A DNA stretch of 64,000 nt, from positions 2,536,001 to 2,600,000 of the forward strand of contig NZ_CP064295.1 in assembly GCF_015476115.1 (NCBI RefSeq). Reading direction: 5' to 3'. This DNA is from Aegicerativicinus sediminis. GTDB taxonomy: Bacteria; Bacteroidota; Bacteroidia; Flavobacteriales; Flavobacteriaceae. Shown here in pieces: positions 10,180 through 19,499 of this stretch. Under the pieces are notes generated by a model. That model saw only the letters and a program-made list of their open reading frames with translations. It made no database searches and was not told the DNA's origin. Made by a program: the position numbers and the translations under genes. Numbering within the stretch: the first letter of the stretch is position 1; each line of letters opens with the position of its first letter.

Positions 10180-11133
10180 TTAAAAGAATCTAGGTGATTT
10201 ATCGATTCCCATTCCGAACAGATCAATATCAAACAGTAACATTATTTCGTGGGTTCCATTATTAAATCTGCCCAAATTTGAAACGGTATGGTCATATGCA
10301 TATCCTATTCGCAGTGCCCTATTTATTTTGAAATTAACCATGGCATTCATTGCATCTCCAAAACGATAGCCTAAACCGAATTCTAATCTGTCATTATATA
10401 AAACATTGGCATTTAAATCCATTGACAAGGGAGCACCACCCACTGCCTTAGTCATAAAGTTTGGTTTTAGCTTCCATTTATCATCCAATTCAAAAATATA
10501 ACCTCCAGTAAGGAAAAAGTGAATTTCTTCTTTACCTAATGCCACTATTCCACTGTCTTTTTCGAGATGTTTAGATTTAAGTAGGTTAGGGGCGGAAAGG
10601 CCTGCATAAAAATTATCACCGAAGAAAAATACACCCATTCCTATATTCGGAAAGGTCCTGCTTAAATTTTCACTAAAGGCTGGGTCTGGTTCAGGATCTG
10701 AATAAATGAAACCGTTATAATTTGTACTAAAGAAAGTAGCACCTGCTTTAAGTCCAAAGGATAATTTGCTCCAATCATTTAGGGTTAATACATAAGCATA
10801 ATCTAGAAACACATTCGTTTCTTTAACAACATCACCAATTTCGTCGTGTACTATGGAAATTCCCCCTTCCATTTTCTTGGCTATTGGTGTATGTGCAAAG
10901 AACATACCTGTAGTCGGTCCACCAACAGCTCCTACCCATTGGGCCCTATAAAATGCCCCAAGATTTATAGTTTCAGGATCGTCCGTAGCGTAAGCAGGAT
11001 TCAATATACTCATGTTATAGAGATATTGAGTGGATACTGGATCCTGTTGGCCGAAGATCTTTTCTGGAGTACCAAATAGTAATACTACAATAAGCAGGAT
11101 CGAAATTTTATATGGATTATGATGCGTCTTCAT
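10180..11133 (-). CDS. PorP/SprF family type IX secretion membrane protein
   Basis: 317 residues with a signal peptide ending IFGQ, followed by the PorP/SprF signature QDPVSTQYLYNMSILNPAYA and a beta-barrel with GLGYRFGDAMNAMVNF near the C-terminus. In Flavobacterium, SprF is needed for secretion and surface anchoring of the adhesin SprB. PorP/SprF paralogues are encoded with individual type B-sorted adhesins. Here the gene begins 1 bp after the adhesin stop codon and precedes the OmpA-type gene, which implies a dedicated adhesin-docking role. It is a paralogue-type call, not proof of being the gliding SprF itself. Confidence 0.9.
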   Translation of the reverse strand: MKTHHNPYKISILLIVVLLFGTPEKIFGQQDPVSTQYLYNMSILNPAYATDDPETINLGAFYRAQWVGAVGGPTTGMFFAHTPIAKKMEGGISIVHDEIGDVVKETNVFLDYAYVLTLNDWSKLSFGLKAGATFFSTNYNGFIYSDPEPDPAFSENLSRTFPNIGMGVFFFGDNFYAGLSAPNLLKSKHLEKDSGIVALGKEEIHFFLTGGYIFELDDKWKLKPNFMTKAVGGAPLSMDLNANVLYNDRLEFGLGYRFGDAMNAMVNFKINRALRIGYAYDHTVSNLGRFNNGTHEIMLLFDIDLFGMGIDKSPRFF

Positions 11134-11134
11134 G

Positions 11135-14100
11135 TTACCTACTTAAATAAACCCTCCCTTGTTTTGTTTTTCGCTCACCATCATTGAAATCCAAAATGTA
11201 GAAATATACCCCTGTAGGTGCAGTCCCACTACCAAGTGTTGAGTCTGCATCGGATCTTCCATCCCAATCATCCTTATTTATGTTTCCTGTATACAGCCAA
11301 TTTCCGTAACGGTTAAATATTTTTAAATTGAAATTTGGATAATATTCTCTTAGATTTACTATTGTGAAATTATCGTTAATACCATCGCCGTTTGGAGAAA
11401 AGCCATCTGGTATAATAAGTAGCTTTTCACAATCTAAAACCGAAACAGTTACTACCAAACGTTGAAAACTTTCACAAGTTTTTAAGTTGTACACGCCATA
11501 ATATGTTCGGCCATCTATTAAAGATTCATTTTCCGACAAAATCGTTCCTCCTTCTGCAGTGTCATACCAAACAACGGATTGACTATCAACTAAATTACCA
11601 GATAAACTAGCTATTGTTGGGTCATCGAAGGAGCAAAACTCATTTCCTCCTTCAATAATTTCTGGAGTCGGTACTTCTATTACATTAAATTCAACCTCTT
11701 CTAGGTCTAAAACTATTGAACTACAATTAGATGATACCGAAGTAATTCCAATAACCGTTAAAATTGTATTTCCTGAATTAGGAATGTCGGTATGAGGTAT
11801 GGTAAAAGTTCCCTGACCGTTAGTAAATACTGCAGTTGAAGAATTATCTATTTCGTTAGAATCTGTTAATATATAATCGATAATATATTCTCCATCCGGT
11901 AATGAAGAGGCTCCAGAAATGGCAGCAAATCCATCGGTCCCAAGGCAAGGAGCGCCAATTGTAAGAGTGGCACCATCCAAATTTGGCTCACCAACAAAAA
12001 CAACTGTTACGGTAGCTTCATCTTGAATATTACAATTTCCATTTGTAAGAACGGTATAAGTATAATCCCCTTCGGAATCAACTGCAGGATCAAAAACTCC
12101 AGAACCACTTGTTAGGGCTGGAGACCAAGTACCTCCAACCTGGGCGTCGTCTCCCAAAAGCAAAAATAAATCTTGTGTTGAACCGTCATTGCAAATTTCT
12201 AGAGTGGTATCATTTCCTGCATTAGGGCCTTCCAATTTTGTTACTGTAACCATTGAGGACACATCTGGGCATGAACCATTTCCACTTAGGGTATAGATGT
12301 AATCCCCAGAACTATCCACTGCTGGGTCAAATATTCCACTTCCACTTGCCAATGCTGGTGTCCAAGCACCCCCTGTATCGGGATTCCCCCCCAAGCTATC
12401 AAACAGGTCTATTGGCGAATCATTGGAGCAGATCTCGAGTGTTCCATCTTCCCCTGCGTCCAATTGATCTACAATCGTTACGGAGACCTCGGCCGATTCA
12501 TCAGCGCAAGGCCCTGTTCCATTTACTGTATAGGTGTATGTCTCCGCTGTGTCTATCGCTGGGTTGAATTCACCGGTTCCGCTCGCAAGTGCAGGAGACC
12601 ATATGCCCCCAGTGTCTGGGCTTCCCCCCAGATAATCAAACAGGTTGACCGCGTCTGCACTTGAACAGATTGTTAAGTTGCCATTGGTTCCTGCATCGGG
12701 TTTCTGAACTACAGCCACGCTGACGGTTGCCGATGCATCTGGGCAGGGCCCGTTTCCACTTACGGTGTATGTGTAATCCCCAGCGCTATCAATGGCTGGG
12801 TCGAAAAGGTTGGTTCCGCTTGCCAATGCTGGAGACCAGCTTCCCCCAGGGTCTGGGGTGCCCCCAAGGCTTGCGGTGAGGTCGAAAGCCGAGTCGTTTG
12901 AGCAGATCTCGAGCGTACCGTCTGTACCTGCATCAGGTTCATCGGCGATGGTTACGGAAACTTCGGAAGTTTCTGGGCCACATGGTCCGGAACCATCCAC
13001 TGTATAGGTATAGGTTCCTGCTGCATCCACGGCAGGGTCAAAAATCCCCGTGCCACTGGACAGGGCAGGCGACCATGTCCCGCCAGAGTCGGGTGAGCCT
13101 CCAAGGCTATCGAATAGGTCCACGCTCGGGCCATTTGAGCAGACCTCAACGGAACCATCCATACCAGGGTTGGGCTCTTGAGCAACGGCAACCACCACTT
13201 GGGCACTTACTTCGTTACAGTCGCCATCCGCGGCTATCGTATATGTATATGTTCCTTCTATATCCACTGCTGGGTCAAATATTCCACTTCCACTTGCCAA
13301 GGCTGGTGTCCAAGCACCCCCTGCATCGGGATTTCCCCCCAAGCTATCAAACAAGTCTATTGGCGAATCATTGGAGCAGATCTCGAGTGTTCCATCTTCC
13401 CCTGCGTCCAATTGATCTACAATCGTTACGGAGACCTCGGCCGATTCATCAGCGCAAGGCCCTGTTCCATTTACTGTATAGGTGTATGTCCCCGCTGCGT
13501 CTACAGCTGGATCGAATTCACCGGTTCCGCTCGCAAGTGCTGGAGACCACATGCCCCCAGTGTCTGGGCTTCCCCCCAGATAATCAAACAGGTTGACCGC
13601 GTCTGCACTTGAACAGATTGTTAAGTTGCCATTGGTTCCTGCATCGGGTTTCTGAACTACAGCCACGCTGACGGTTGCCGATGCATCTGGGCAGGGCCCG
13701 TTTCCACTTACGGTGTATGTGTAATCCCCAGCGCTATCAATGGCTGGGTCGAAAAGGTTGGTTCCGCTTGCCAATGCTGGAGACCAGCTTCCCCCAGGGT
13801 CTGGGGTGCCCCCAAGGCTTGCGGTGAGGTCGAAAGCCGAGTCGTTTGAGCAAATCTCGAGCGTACCGTCTGTACCTGCATCAGGTTCATCGACGATGGT
13901 TACGGAAACTTCCGAAGTTTCTGGGCCACATGGTCCGGAACCATCCACTGTATAGGTATAGGTTCCTGCTGCATCAACGGCAGGGTCAAAAATCCCCGTG
14001 CCACTGGACAGGGCAGGTGACCATGTCCCGCCGGAGTCGGGTGAGCCTCCAAGGCTATCGAATAGGTCCACGCTCGGGCCATTTGAGCAGACCTCAACGG

Positions 14101-16393
14101 AACCATCCATACCAGGGTTGGGTTGTTGAATAATTGTTATAGAAACAATAGACGTTGCATCAGAACAGGGCCCGGTTCCATTAACCGTATAAGTATAATC
14201 TCCAGCACTATCGACTTCTGGGTTGAAAATTCCACTTCCACTTGCCAATTCTGGTGTCCATGTCCCACCTGATTCGGGCGTTCCACCCAATAAAGTAAAT
14301 AAATCAACTGTTGAATCATTACTGCAAATTTCTATTGAAGCATTTTCACCTGCGTTTGGTTCGGGAATAAGGGTTACAACAACTGAGGAAGAAGATGGAC
14401 CACAGGGGTCAATACCTTCTACTGTATATGTATAGGTGCCAGCTGAATCAACTAAAGGATCAAAAACACCAGATCCACTTGTCAATGTTGGGGACCAAGA
14501 TCCACCGGTGTCAGGTGAACCTCCCAATATTGTAAACAAATCCAAACTACTATCATTTGTACACAAATCAATTGAGCCATCAATACCTGAATTAGGTTCT
14601 TGAATTATTGTAATCGTAACATTTGAACTTGCATCTTCACAAGGACCTGTTCCACTAACTGTATAGGTGTAAATGCCAGAACTGTCTATAGAAGGGTCAA
14701 AAATTCCTGTTCCACTATCCAGTGATGGTGTCCAGGTTCCACCAGTGTCTGGTGTTCCATTTAATAGAGTAAAAAGATCTATGGGAGCATCATTGCTGCA
14801 TATTTCGGCTGAACCATCCTCCCCTGAATTTGGTTCAGGAATTATATTCACCTCAACCTCGGCAATATCAGGATCACAAGGTCCATTGCCTATTACGGTA
14901 TAGGTATAGGTTCCTCCCACATCAATGGTTGGATCAAAAATTCCTGTTCCACTGGCTAAGACAGGAGACCAAGTTCCCCCGGTTTCGGGAGTGCCGCCTA
15001 AGTAGTCAAATAAATTAATGGGGGTGCCATTACTGCAAATATCTATTGAGCCATTTTCTCCAGCATCGGGTTCTTGATACACTGTTACACTTACAATAGA
15101 GGTGGCAGGTCCACAAGGGGGTGTACCTGTAACTTCATAAGTATAGTCTCCAGAGGAATCAATTGATGGGTCAAAAATATTACCACCACTATTTAGTGCA
15201 GGAGTCCAAGTTCCTCCAGATTCAGGAGCGCCGCCTAAAAGTTGGAATAAATTTACCGGTGCATCATTACTGCAAATTTCTAATGTCGCATTTTCACCTG
15301 CATTAGGTTCAGCAACAATTATAACAGAAACTGTTGCAGATGTTGGAGGGCAAACACTATTCTGTTTTTCTACAGTATAAGTAAAAACATAAGGACTTCC
15401 ATCAACAGTCATTAATGAGGTATCCAGGTTGCCGTTGCCTCCTCCAGTTGTTGGAAATGGACCTGTCCATTCACCATTATTATCGGGGTTACCTCCTAGT
15501 CCATCTTTGAGTTTTACAAAACCTGAAGAAATATCGGTTTCGCAAATTAATATTTCACCATTTTCTCCCGGATTATTTATAGGATCTAATTTTATAAATA
15601 CCCTAAACCTTTGACTACTTTCACACGGTGGATCCACTGTAGTAGCATAATAATCTTCATTATTGGAAAGCAAAGTATTTGGGTCGAGCGGAGTATTTGA
15701 AACATTTGTATTGTACCATCTAACACTACCAGAAACTACTATATCTGAAATGGTGGGTGGGTTATTTGGGTCGTTACAAAAAGTTTGTTGAGAATCTCCT
15801 GTAGGGGTGGGAACATAACCTACCTGCACAAGAACTGAAAGTCTTGAGGTTCTACATCCTGTTACTGGATTTAACTGATCTGCATAATAAAAAGAATCGT
15901 CAAAAATTTGGGTTGTAAGAGGAAGTGGGCTACCTCCGCTGGGAGTATTATACCATTGAACATCGTTGCCAATTGCAGTTAAATCCTCCAAGGTGGCATC
16001 AGCTAAATCTTCAACGCATACCCCTTGGAATGGTGAACCTAAAGGGGCACTGTAGATGACCACGTCCACTCTTTCACGTGTACCGCAACTACCAGTACTA
16101 TCATCTGCATAATAATCTTCTCCATCTATTAATCCCTCGGTTGGTGAGTATGGAGTAGTGGATGTAGGGGTGTCATACCACACTATGCCACCACCATTAT
16201 CCGTTGCTTGTAAATCTGAAATTAAAATTGATTCATTATCGCAAAAGGTTTGGACATTTTCGTTAATTGTTGGACATTGAGCGCTAACCGATTGGTTGAT
16301 GCCGAAGCATAATTTGAAGAAAATGAAAATATGGATTTTAATAAATCCAGATAACTTTGTCTGTTGTGTTTTCAACACGATGTATTTAGTCAT
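11135..16393 (-). CDS. Giant repeat adhesin with type B (CHU_C) type IX sorting domain
   Basis: 1752 residues from the ATG at 16393. An in-frame TTG at 16414 would add seven residues before it and is less likely. A signal peptide ends SVSAQ. Three Ig-like (CHU_C-associated) modules with VxWYDTP and DDYYA-type motifs follow. Then come about 15 tandem units of ~79 residues with the pattern PxAGxxGxxxICSND..DLFxxLGGxPxxGGTWxPxLxSGxGxFDPxxDxxGxYTYTVxGxGPC. Another Ig-like module follows, and the C-terminal ~90 residues are the gliding-associated CHU_C sorting domain (IPDGFSPNGDGIND, KIFNRYGNWLY, GVYFYIL). This predicts a cell-surface filamentous adhesin secreted by the T9SS. Repeat units 7-10 and 11-14 are a recent 948-bp duplication. 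Confidence 0.92.
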   Translation of the reverse strand: MTKYIVLKTQQTKLSGFIKIHIFIFFKLCFGINQSVSAQCPTINENVQTFCDNESILISDLQATDNGGGIVWYDTPTSTTPYSPTEGLIDGEDYYADDSTGSCGTRERVDVVIYSAPLGSPFQGVCVEDLADATLEDLTAIGNDVQWYNTPSGGSPLPLTTQIFDDSFYYADQLNPVTGCRTSRLSVLVQVGYVPTPTGDSQQTFCNDPNNPPTISDIVVSGSVRWYNTNVSNTPLDPNTLLSNNEDYYATTVDPPCESSQRFRVFIKLDPINNPGENGEILICETDISSGFVKLKDGLGGNPDNNGEWTGPFPTTGGGNGNLDTSLMTVDGSPYVFTYTVEKQNSVCPPTSATVSVIIVAEPNAGENATLEICSNDAPVNLFQLLGGAPESGGTWTPALNSGGNIFDPSIDSSGDYTYEVTGTPPCGPATSIVSVTVYQEPDAGENGSIDICSNGTPINLFDYLGGTPETGGTWSPVLASGTGIFDPTIDVGGTYTYTVIGNGPCDPDIAEVEVNIIPEPNSGEDGSAEICSNDAPIDLFTLLNGTPDTGGTWTPSLDSGTGIFDPSIDSSGIYTYTVSGTGPCEDASSNVTITIIQEPNSGIDGSIDLCTNDSSLDLFTILGGSPDTGGSWSPTLTSGSGVFDPLVDSAGTYTYTVEGIDPCGPSSSSVVVTLIPEPNAGENASIEICSNDSTVDLFTLLGGTPESGGTWTPELASGSGIFNPEVDSAGDYTYTVNGTGPCSDATSIVSITIIQQPNPGMDGSVEVCSNGPSVDLFDSLGGSPDSGGTWSPALSSGTGIFDPAVDAAGTYTYTVDGSGPCGPETSEVSVTIVDEPDAGTDGTLEICSNDSAFDLTASLGGTPDPGGSWSPALASGTNLFDPAIDSAGDYTYTVSGNGPCPDASATVSVAVVQKPDAGTNGNLTICSSADAVNLFDYLGGSPDTGGMWSPALASGTGEFDPAVDAAGTYTYTVNGTGPCADESAEVSVTIVDQLDAGEDGTLEICSNDSPIDLFDSLGGNPDAGGAWTPALASGSGIFDPAVDIEGTYTYTIAADGDCNEVSAQVVVAVAQEPNPGMDGSVEVCSNGPSVDLFDSLGGSPDSGGTWSPALSSGTGIFDPAVDAAGTYTYTVDGSGPCGPETSEVSVTIADEPDAGTDGTLEICSNDSAFDLTASLGGTPDPGGSWSPALASGTNLFDPAIDSAGDYTYTVSGNGPCPDASATVSVAVVQKPDAGTNGNLTICSSADAVNLFDYLGGSPDTGGIWSPALASGTGEFNPAIDTAETYTYTVNGTGPCADESAEVSVTIVDQLDAGEDGTLEICSNDSPIDLFDSLGGNPDTGGAWTPALASGSGIFDPAVDSSGDYIYTLSGNGSCPDVSSMVTVTKLEGPNAGNDTTLEICNDGSTQDLFLLLGDDAQVGGTWSPALTSGSGVFDPAVDSEGDYTYTVLTNGNCNIQDEATVTVVFVGEPNLDGATLTIGAPCLGTDGFAAISGASSLPDGEYIIDYILTDSNEIDNSSTAVFTNGQGTFTIPHTDIPNSGNTILTVIGITSVSSNCSSIVLDLEEVEFNVIEVPTPEIIEGGNEFCSFDDPTIASLSGNLVDSQSVVWYDTAEGGTILSENESLIDGRTYYGVYNLKTCESFQRLVVTVSVLDCEKLLIIPDGFSPNGDGINDNFTIVNLREYYPNFNLKIFNRYGNWLYTGNINKDDWDGRSDADSTLGSGTAPTGVYFYILDFNDGERKTKQGRVYLSR
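12313..14123. repeat. 948-bp-period tandem duplication inside the adhesin gene
   Basis: The segment from about 12313 to 13175 reappears almost base for base 948 bp away, at about 13261-14123. Anchor points confirm the offset: the start of the TGTACC-type spacer block at 12760 corresponds to 13708, and the GCTGGGTCAAAT copy at 12321 to 13269. 948 bp equals four 79-residue repeat units. Homology ends abruptly near 13175/14123, inside the linker CCAGGGTTGGG. Only scattered substitutions separate the copies, whereas single units elsewhere in the gene differ widely, so this is a recent event. Confidence 0.9.
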
Positions 16394-16423
16394 TTGATCG
16401 GTCTCGATTACCAAGCATTCTAT

Positions 16424-18148
16424 TTAATTAATCTCCTTAATCCCTACTTGTGGATCATATTGGTACAAATAAAAACCATGATTTTCATAACCATTAGACC
16501 CTAGTTGGTATTGAAATTTTAAATTGAATTGTTTAGTTACTGAATTGTCAAATGTTCTGGTTAGTTCTTCATTTTGCGCAAGTCTTAATGCAGTATCGAA
16601 AATGATATCAAAACCATCTATAGCCTCTTCATTAGCTTGTGTGCCATAACGTTTGCTATAACTCCTTAAAAATTTTGCTTCGGAATTTGATACAATTAAA
16701 GGGGTGTTAGCCGGATACAGCATCTTTAAAATTCGGTACCTTTTTGTTGAAACTAAGGTTTCATCTGGAATGTAAGATCCATCCAATACCGCTAATTGCA
16801 TTTGGTAATCATTAATCTTCGTTAACAGTAAATTTGTTACGCCTAAAAATACATTTGGGTCCGAGCTATCAATTATTACTGCATTCCCCTGATCCTTTTT
16901 TAGGGCTGCAGTTAAAAGGGATTTATCGAATATACCTTTGTCGTCGGTTTGAACATAATTCGGATTAGTTATTACAGATTCAATAACCTGAATATCATTC
17001 ATTTGTTTTGGGTCGCTTACAACAACTACATTTAGATTTTTATTCTTTAGATAGTTAAGCAAACCTTTTTTAGAATCATCTGCTAATGGCCGTACACTTA
17101 TAAGATTGTTATTATCACTACCAATATAAGACCAACTAAAAATTGGAGTCTTATCAACCGACTTGAGAGCTGTTTTTACCTCTTGAGATGGATTTTTTGG
17201 AATGATTATACCTGAGAAACTGTTGGAATTATTCGTTAAATCAGATATGGATTTGGTGTAAAGAGTTGCTTTAATTCCAATCATTCTTAATGAATCCATT
17301 GCCAAATTTGCACCTCTCATGAAGTTAGCATGAACATCGTCATTACCGTGCATTATAACTGCAAGTTCTACCTGTTTAGAAGTATTAACCGTCCTGCTTA
17401 AATTTACATAGCTAGAGGAAGAATTGGATATTGGAGAAACCTTTATTGAATTAACAGGCATTTTCAAGGTTGTCCCTGCCTTTAAGTTTTCAGAAACATG
17501 AGGGTTAAGTTTTGAAAATTCATCAACCGACATACCCGCTTTTTGACTCAGTCCCCATAACGTATCGTCAGGTTGAACCGTATATAATTCATACCCCTCA
17601 GAATTTGAATGGGTTACGATATTTACAGGCTCAGTTTTGTCTTCTTTCAAAGAATTCACTTCATTAACTGAAGTTGTAAGATAATTACCTTGATTGGTGT
17701 TGGGAATATGTAGAACTTGACCAATTTTCAACATTGGTTTTATGTGAGGATTTGATGCCTCAAGCTGCTCAACCGTAACACCATTATTTTTTGCTAGACT
17801 AAACTTGGTGTCGCCTGCAACAACAACATACATAGTAGCAGGATCTTTTGCATTAGACACGGTTATCACCTGCCCAGCTAACAATTGTCTTTTTATCTGA
17901 GGATTTTCATTTTCCATTTGTTCAATGGACACATCAAAAGCTCGAGCCAAACTAAATTTTGTATCTCCAGGTTTTACTCTATAAGTCCTGGTTGCCCTTG
18001 TAGGGTTTTGAAACTGAGTTGAATTTTGAAAATAATATGTTGCTGCAAAATTCTCGAAATGAAAAGTTGTGAAGAGGAAACAAGCTAAAAAAATGGCCAT
18101 AAATCGGTTAAACCTAATTTGAAACCAGTTAGTTTTTAACGAAGTCAT
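16424..18148 (-). CDS. Triple-LysM protein with periplasmic-binding-protein-like domain
   Basis: 574 residues from the ATG at 18148, chosen because the signal-like hydrophobic stretch (RFMAIFLACFLFTTF) follows closely; the frame is open for 19 more codons. Three LysM modules follow (YRVKPGDTKFSLA, YVVVAGDTKFSLA, YTVQPDDTLWGLS). The C-terminal ~330 residues resemble a type I periplasmic-binding fold (VELAVIMHGNDDVHANFMRGANLAMDSL). It should bind peptidoglycan in the periplasm; any ligand is unknown. It is the first gene of the adhesin/PorP/OmpA operon, 30 bp upstream of the adhesin start, which suggests a wall-anchored partner. No promoter of the TAnnTTTG type is evident in 18149-18328. Confidence 0.8.
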   Translation of the reverse strand: MTSLKTNWFQIRFNRFMAIFLACFLFTTFHFENFAATYYFQNSTQFQNPTRATRTYRVKPGDTKFSLARAFDVSIEQMENENPQIKRQLLAGQVITVSNAKDPATMYVVVAGDTKFSLAKNNGVTVEQLEASNPHIKPMLKIGQVLHIPNTNQGNYLTTSVNEVNSLKEDKTEPVNIVTHSNSEGYELYTVQPDDTLWGLSQKAGMSVDEFSKLNPHVSENLKAGTTLKMPVNSIKVSPISNSSSSYVNLSRTVNTSKQVELAVIMHGNDDVHANFMRGANLAMDSLRMIGIKATLYTKSISDLTNNSNSFSGIIIPKNPSQEVKTALKSVDKTPIFSWSYIGSDNNNLISVRPLADDSKKGLLNYLKNKNLNVVVVSDPKQMNDIQVIESVITNPNYVQTDDKGIFDKSLLTAALKKDQGNAVIIDSSDPNVFLGVTNLLLTKINDYQMQLAVLDGSYIPDETLVSTKRYRILKMLYPANTPLIVSNSEAKFLRSYSKRYGTQANEEAIDGFDIIFDTALRLAQNEELTRTFDNSVTKQFNLKFQYQLGSNGYENHGFYLYQYDPQVGIKEIN

Positions 18149-18328
18149 TATTATTAGTTTATTACTAGATTGGTGGCCTGTTGCTAAAAAGCGACTGATA
18201 ATCAACTTATTAACAACAAATTGATTATATCGCTCCTACATAATTGAAACAATTATAGAACTAAGATAATAAACAAGTTGATTCTAGAGGCTTTTAGGTA
18301 AAGTGTTATTAACAATTTTATTAATAAT

Positions 18329-19417
18329 CTAGCCTAATTTCACGATGTTACCATTGTTTGATGCAGATTTTCTAATGGCATCTACAATTATGATATCCCT
18401 TAAACCTTCCTCTCCAGGTACTAGTACTTCCGTATTATTTATGATGGCTAAAGCATCTTCATCCATTTGTTTAGCTTGTTGATTTCCCTGATAAGAAGAA
18501 ATATTCTTTCCGTCACTGCTAGTAGCTTTCACACCGCGATATGATTGGAATGGTTGAACTTTAAACCACCCTTTGGTGCATTTGACATCTAAAATATTCC
18601 TATTTTCTGCAAAACTTGTTCGGCATGATGCCTTTATGCCTCCAGGAAACTCAAGATCGAAGGTTGTAATTTCATCAGCAGTAAATAAATCTTCCCGAAT
18701 AATTTGTTGTTTAGCAGAAACAGAAATAGGTTCCAATCCTGTTGTGTATCTAACGGCATTTAAAGGATAAACTCCCATATCGAACATTGCTCCACCTCCT
18801 AATTTTTTGTGCTTTTTCCAATGCTCGGGATTTTGGCTTCCCATGCTAAAGCCCGCTTCTGCATAAATGGATGAAATAGACCCATATGGTTTCTTTTTAT
18901 TCCAAGATATAATAGTTTGAGTTACTGGTTCGTGTTGCATTCTATAACCGATAGTGAGTTTGCGTTTGTTTTTATTGCAACTCTTTATCATTTCTCTACA
19001 TTCCTCTTCATCCATTGCCATTGGTTTTTCACACCAAACATGTTTGCCTGCTTCAGCCCCGACAATTGTATATTTTTTATGTAAGCTATTTGGTAAGACT
19101 ATATAAACCACATCAATTTCATTGTTGTCCGCTATTTGATGCATGTTTTCATAATTGTAAACATTTGAATCTTTAATGCCATATTTTTCTTGCCAAAAAG
19201 GGATTTTATCCGGTGAGCCAGTAACAATACCTTTTAATTCGCAATGTTGAGTCAATTGTAAGGCTGGAGCCAATAAATCAGTACTGTAATAACCTAAACC
19301 AACCAATGCTACACCGAGCTTCCTTTGCCGATTAGATTTGTATAAACCATATAGTGGTAGGGAAGAGGCTGCAAGAGCTAAACCGGTAGTTTTTATAAAT
19401 GATCTCCTTGTTGACAT
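18329..19417 (-). CDS. Gfo/Idh/MocA family oxidoreductase, Tat-exported
   Basis: 362 residues. The N-terminus STRRSFIKTTGLALAASSLPLYG is a twin-arginine signal, so the enzyme is predicted to be folded in the cytoplasm with its cofactor and exported. The NAD(P)-binding fold starts at LGVALVGLGYYSTDLLAPAL and contains the family EKPMA motif (CEKPMAMDEEEC) with its catalytic Lys. The second domain has GGGAMFDMGVYPLN with the usual Asp and His-region positions. Such proteins act on sugars or sugar derivatives (glucose-fructose oxidoreductase type). The substrate cannot be deduced. It lies downstream of fhs on the same strand, 82 bp apart. Confidence 0.88.
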   Translation of the reverse strand: MSTRRSFIKTTGLALAASSLPLYGLYKSNRQRKLGVALVGLGYYSTDLLAPALQLTQHCELKGIVTGSPDKIPFWQEKYGIKDSNVYNYENMHQIADNNEIDVVYIVLPNSLHKKYTIVGAEAGKHVWCEKPMAMDEEECREMIKSCNKNKRKLTIGYRMQHEPVTQTIISWNKKKPYGSISSIYAEAGFSMGSQNPEHWKKHKKLGGGAMFDMGVYPLNAVRYTTGLEPISVSAKQQIIREDLFTADEITTFDLEFPGGIKASCRTSFAENRNILDVKCTKGWFKVQPFQSYRGVKATSSDGKNISSYQGNQQAKQMDEDALAIINNTEVLVPGEEGLRDIIIVDAIRKSASNNGNIVKLG

Positions 19418-19458
19418 ATCTATCTTTTTATACCTATAAAGTACAAAAAAATATCAAC

Positions 19459-19470
19459 CCAAATATTTGG
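19459..19470 (-). terminator. Possible weak terminator dyad after fhs
   Basis: A perfect 12-bp palindrome CCAAATATTTGG is followed on the minus strand by GTTGATATTTTTTT. It lies 30 bp after the fhs stop. The stem is AT-rich and the T run is displaced by several bases, so termination would be weak. Confidence 0.35.
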
Positions 19471-19499
19471 CCAGGAATGGTTTTATTTTTTAATCAGAA

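Noticed and set aside
8316-10232. A longer OmpA-protein start at 10232
   Set aside because: The extra 21 codons overlap the end of the PorP gene, and the signal peptide begins at the Met at 10169.
12313-14123. The repeat array as a CRISPR
   Set aside because: The repeats are coding, contiguous and in multiples of 79 codons, without short spacers.
12253-14903. Many open frames on the plus strand and in other frames inside the adhesin gene, up to 232 codons
   Set aside because: They are shadows of the low-stop GC-rich repeats of the adhesin; they repeat with the 948-bp period and have no promoter or recognisable domain.
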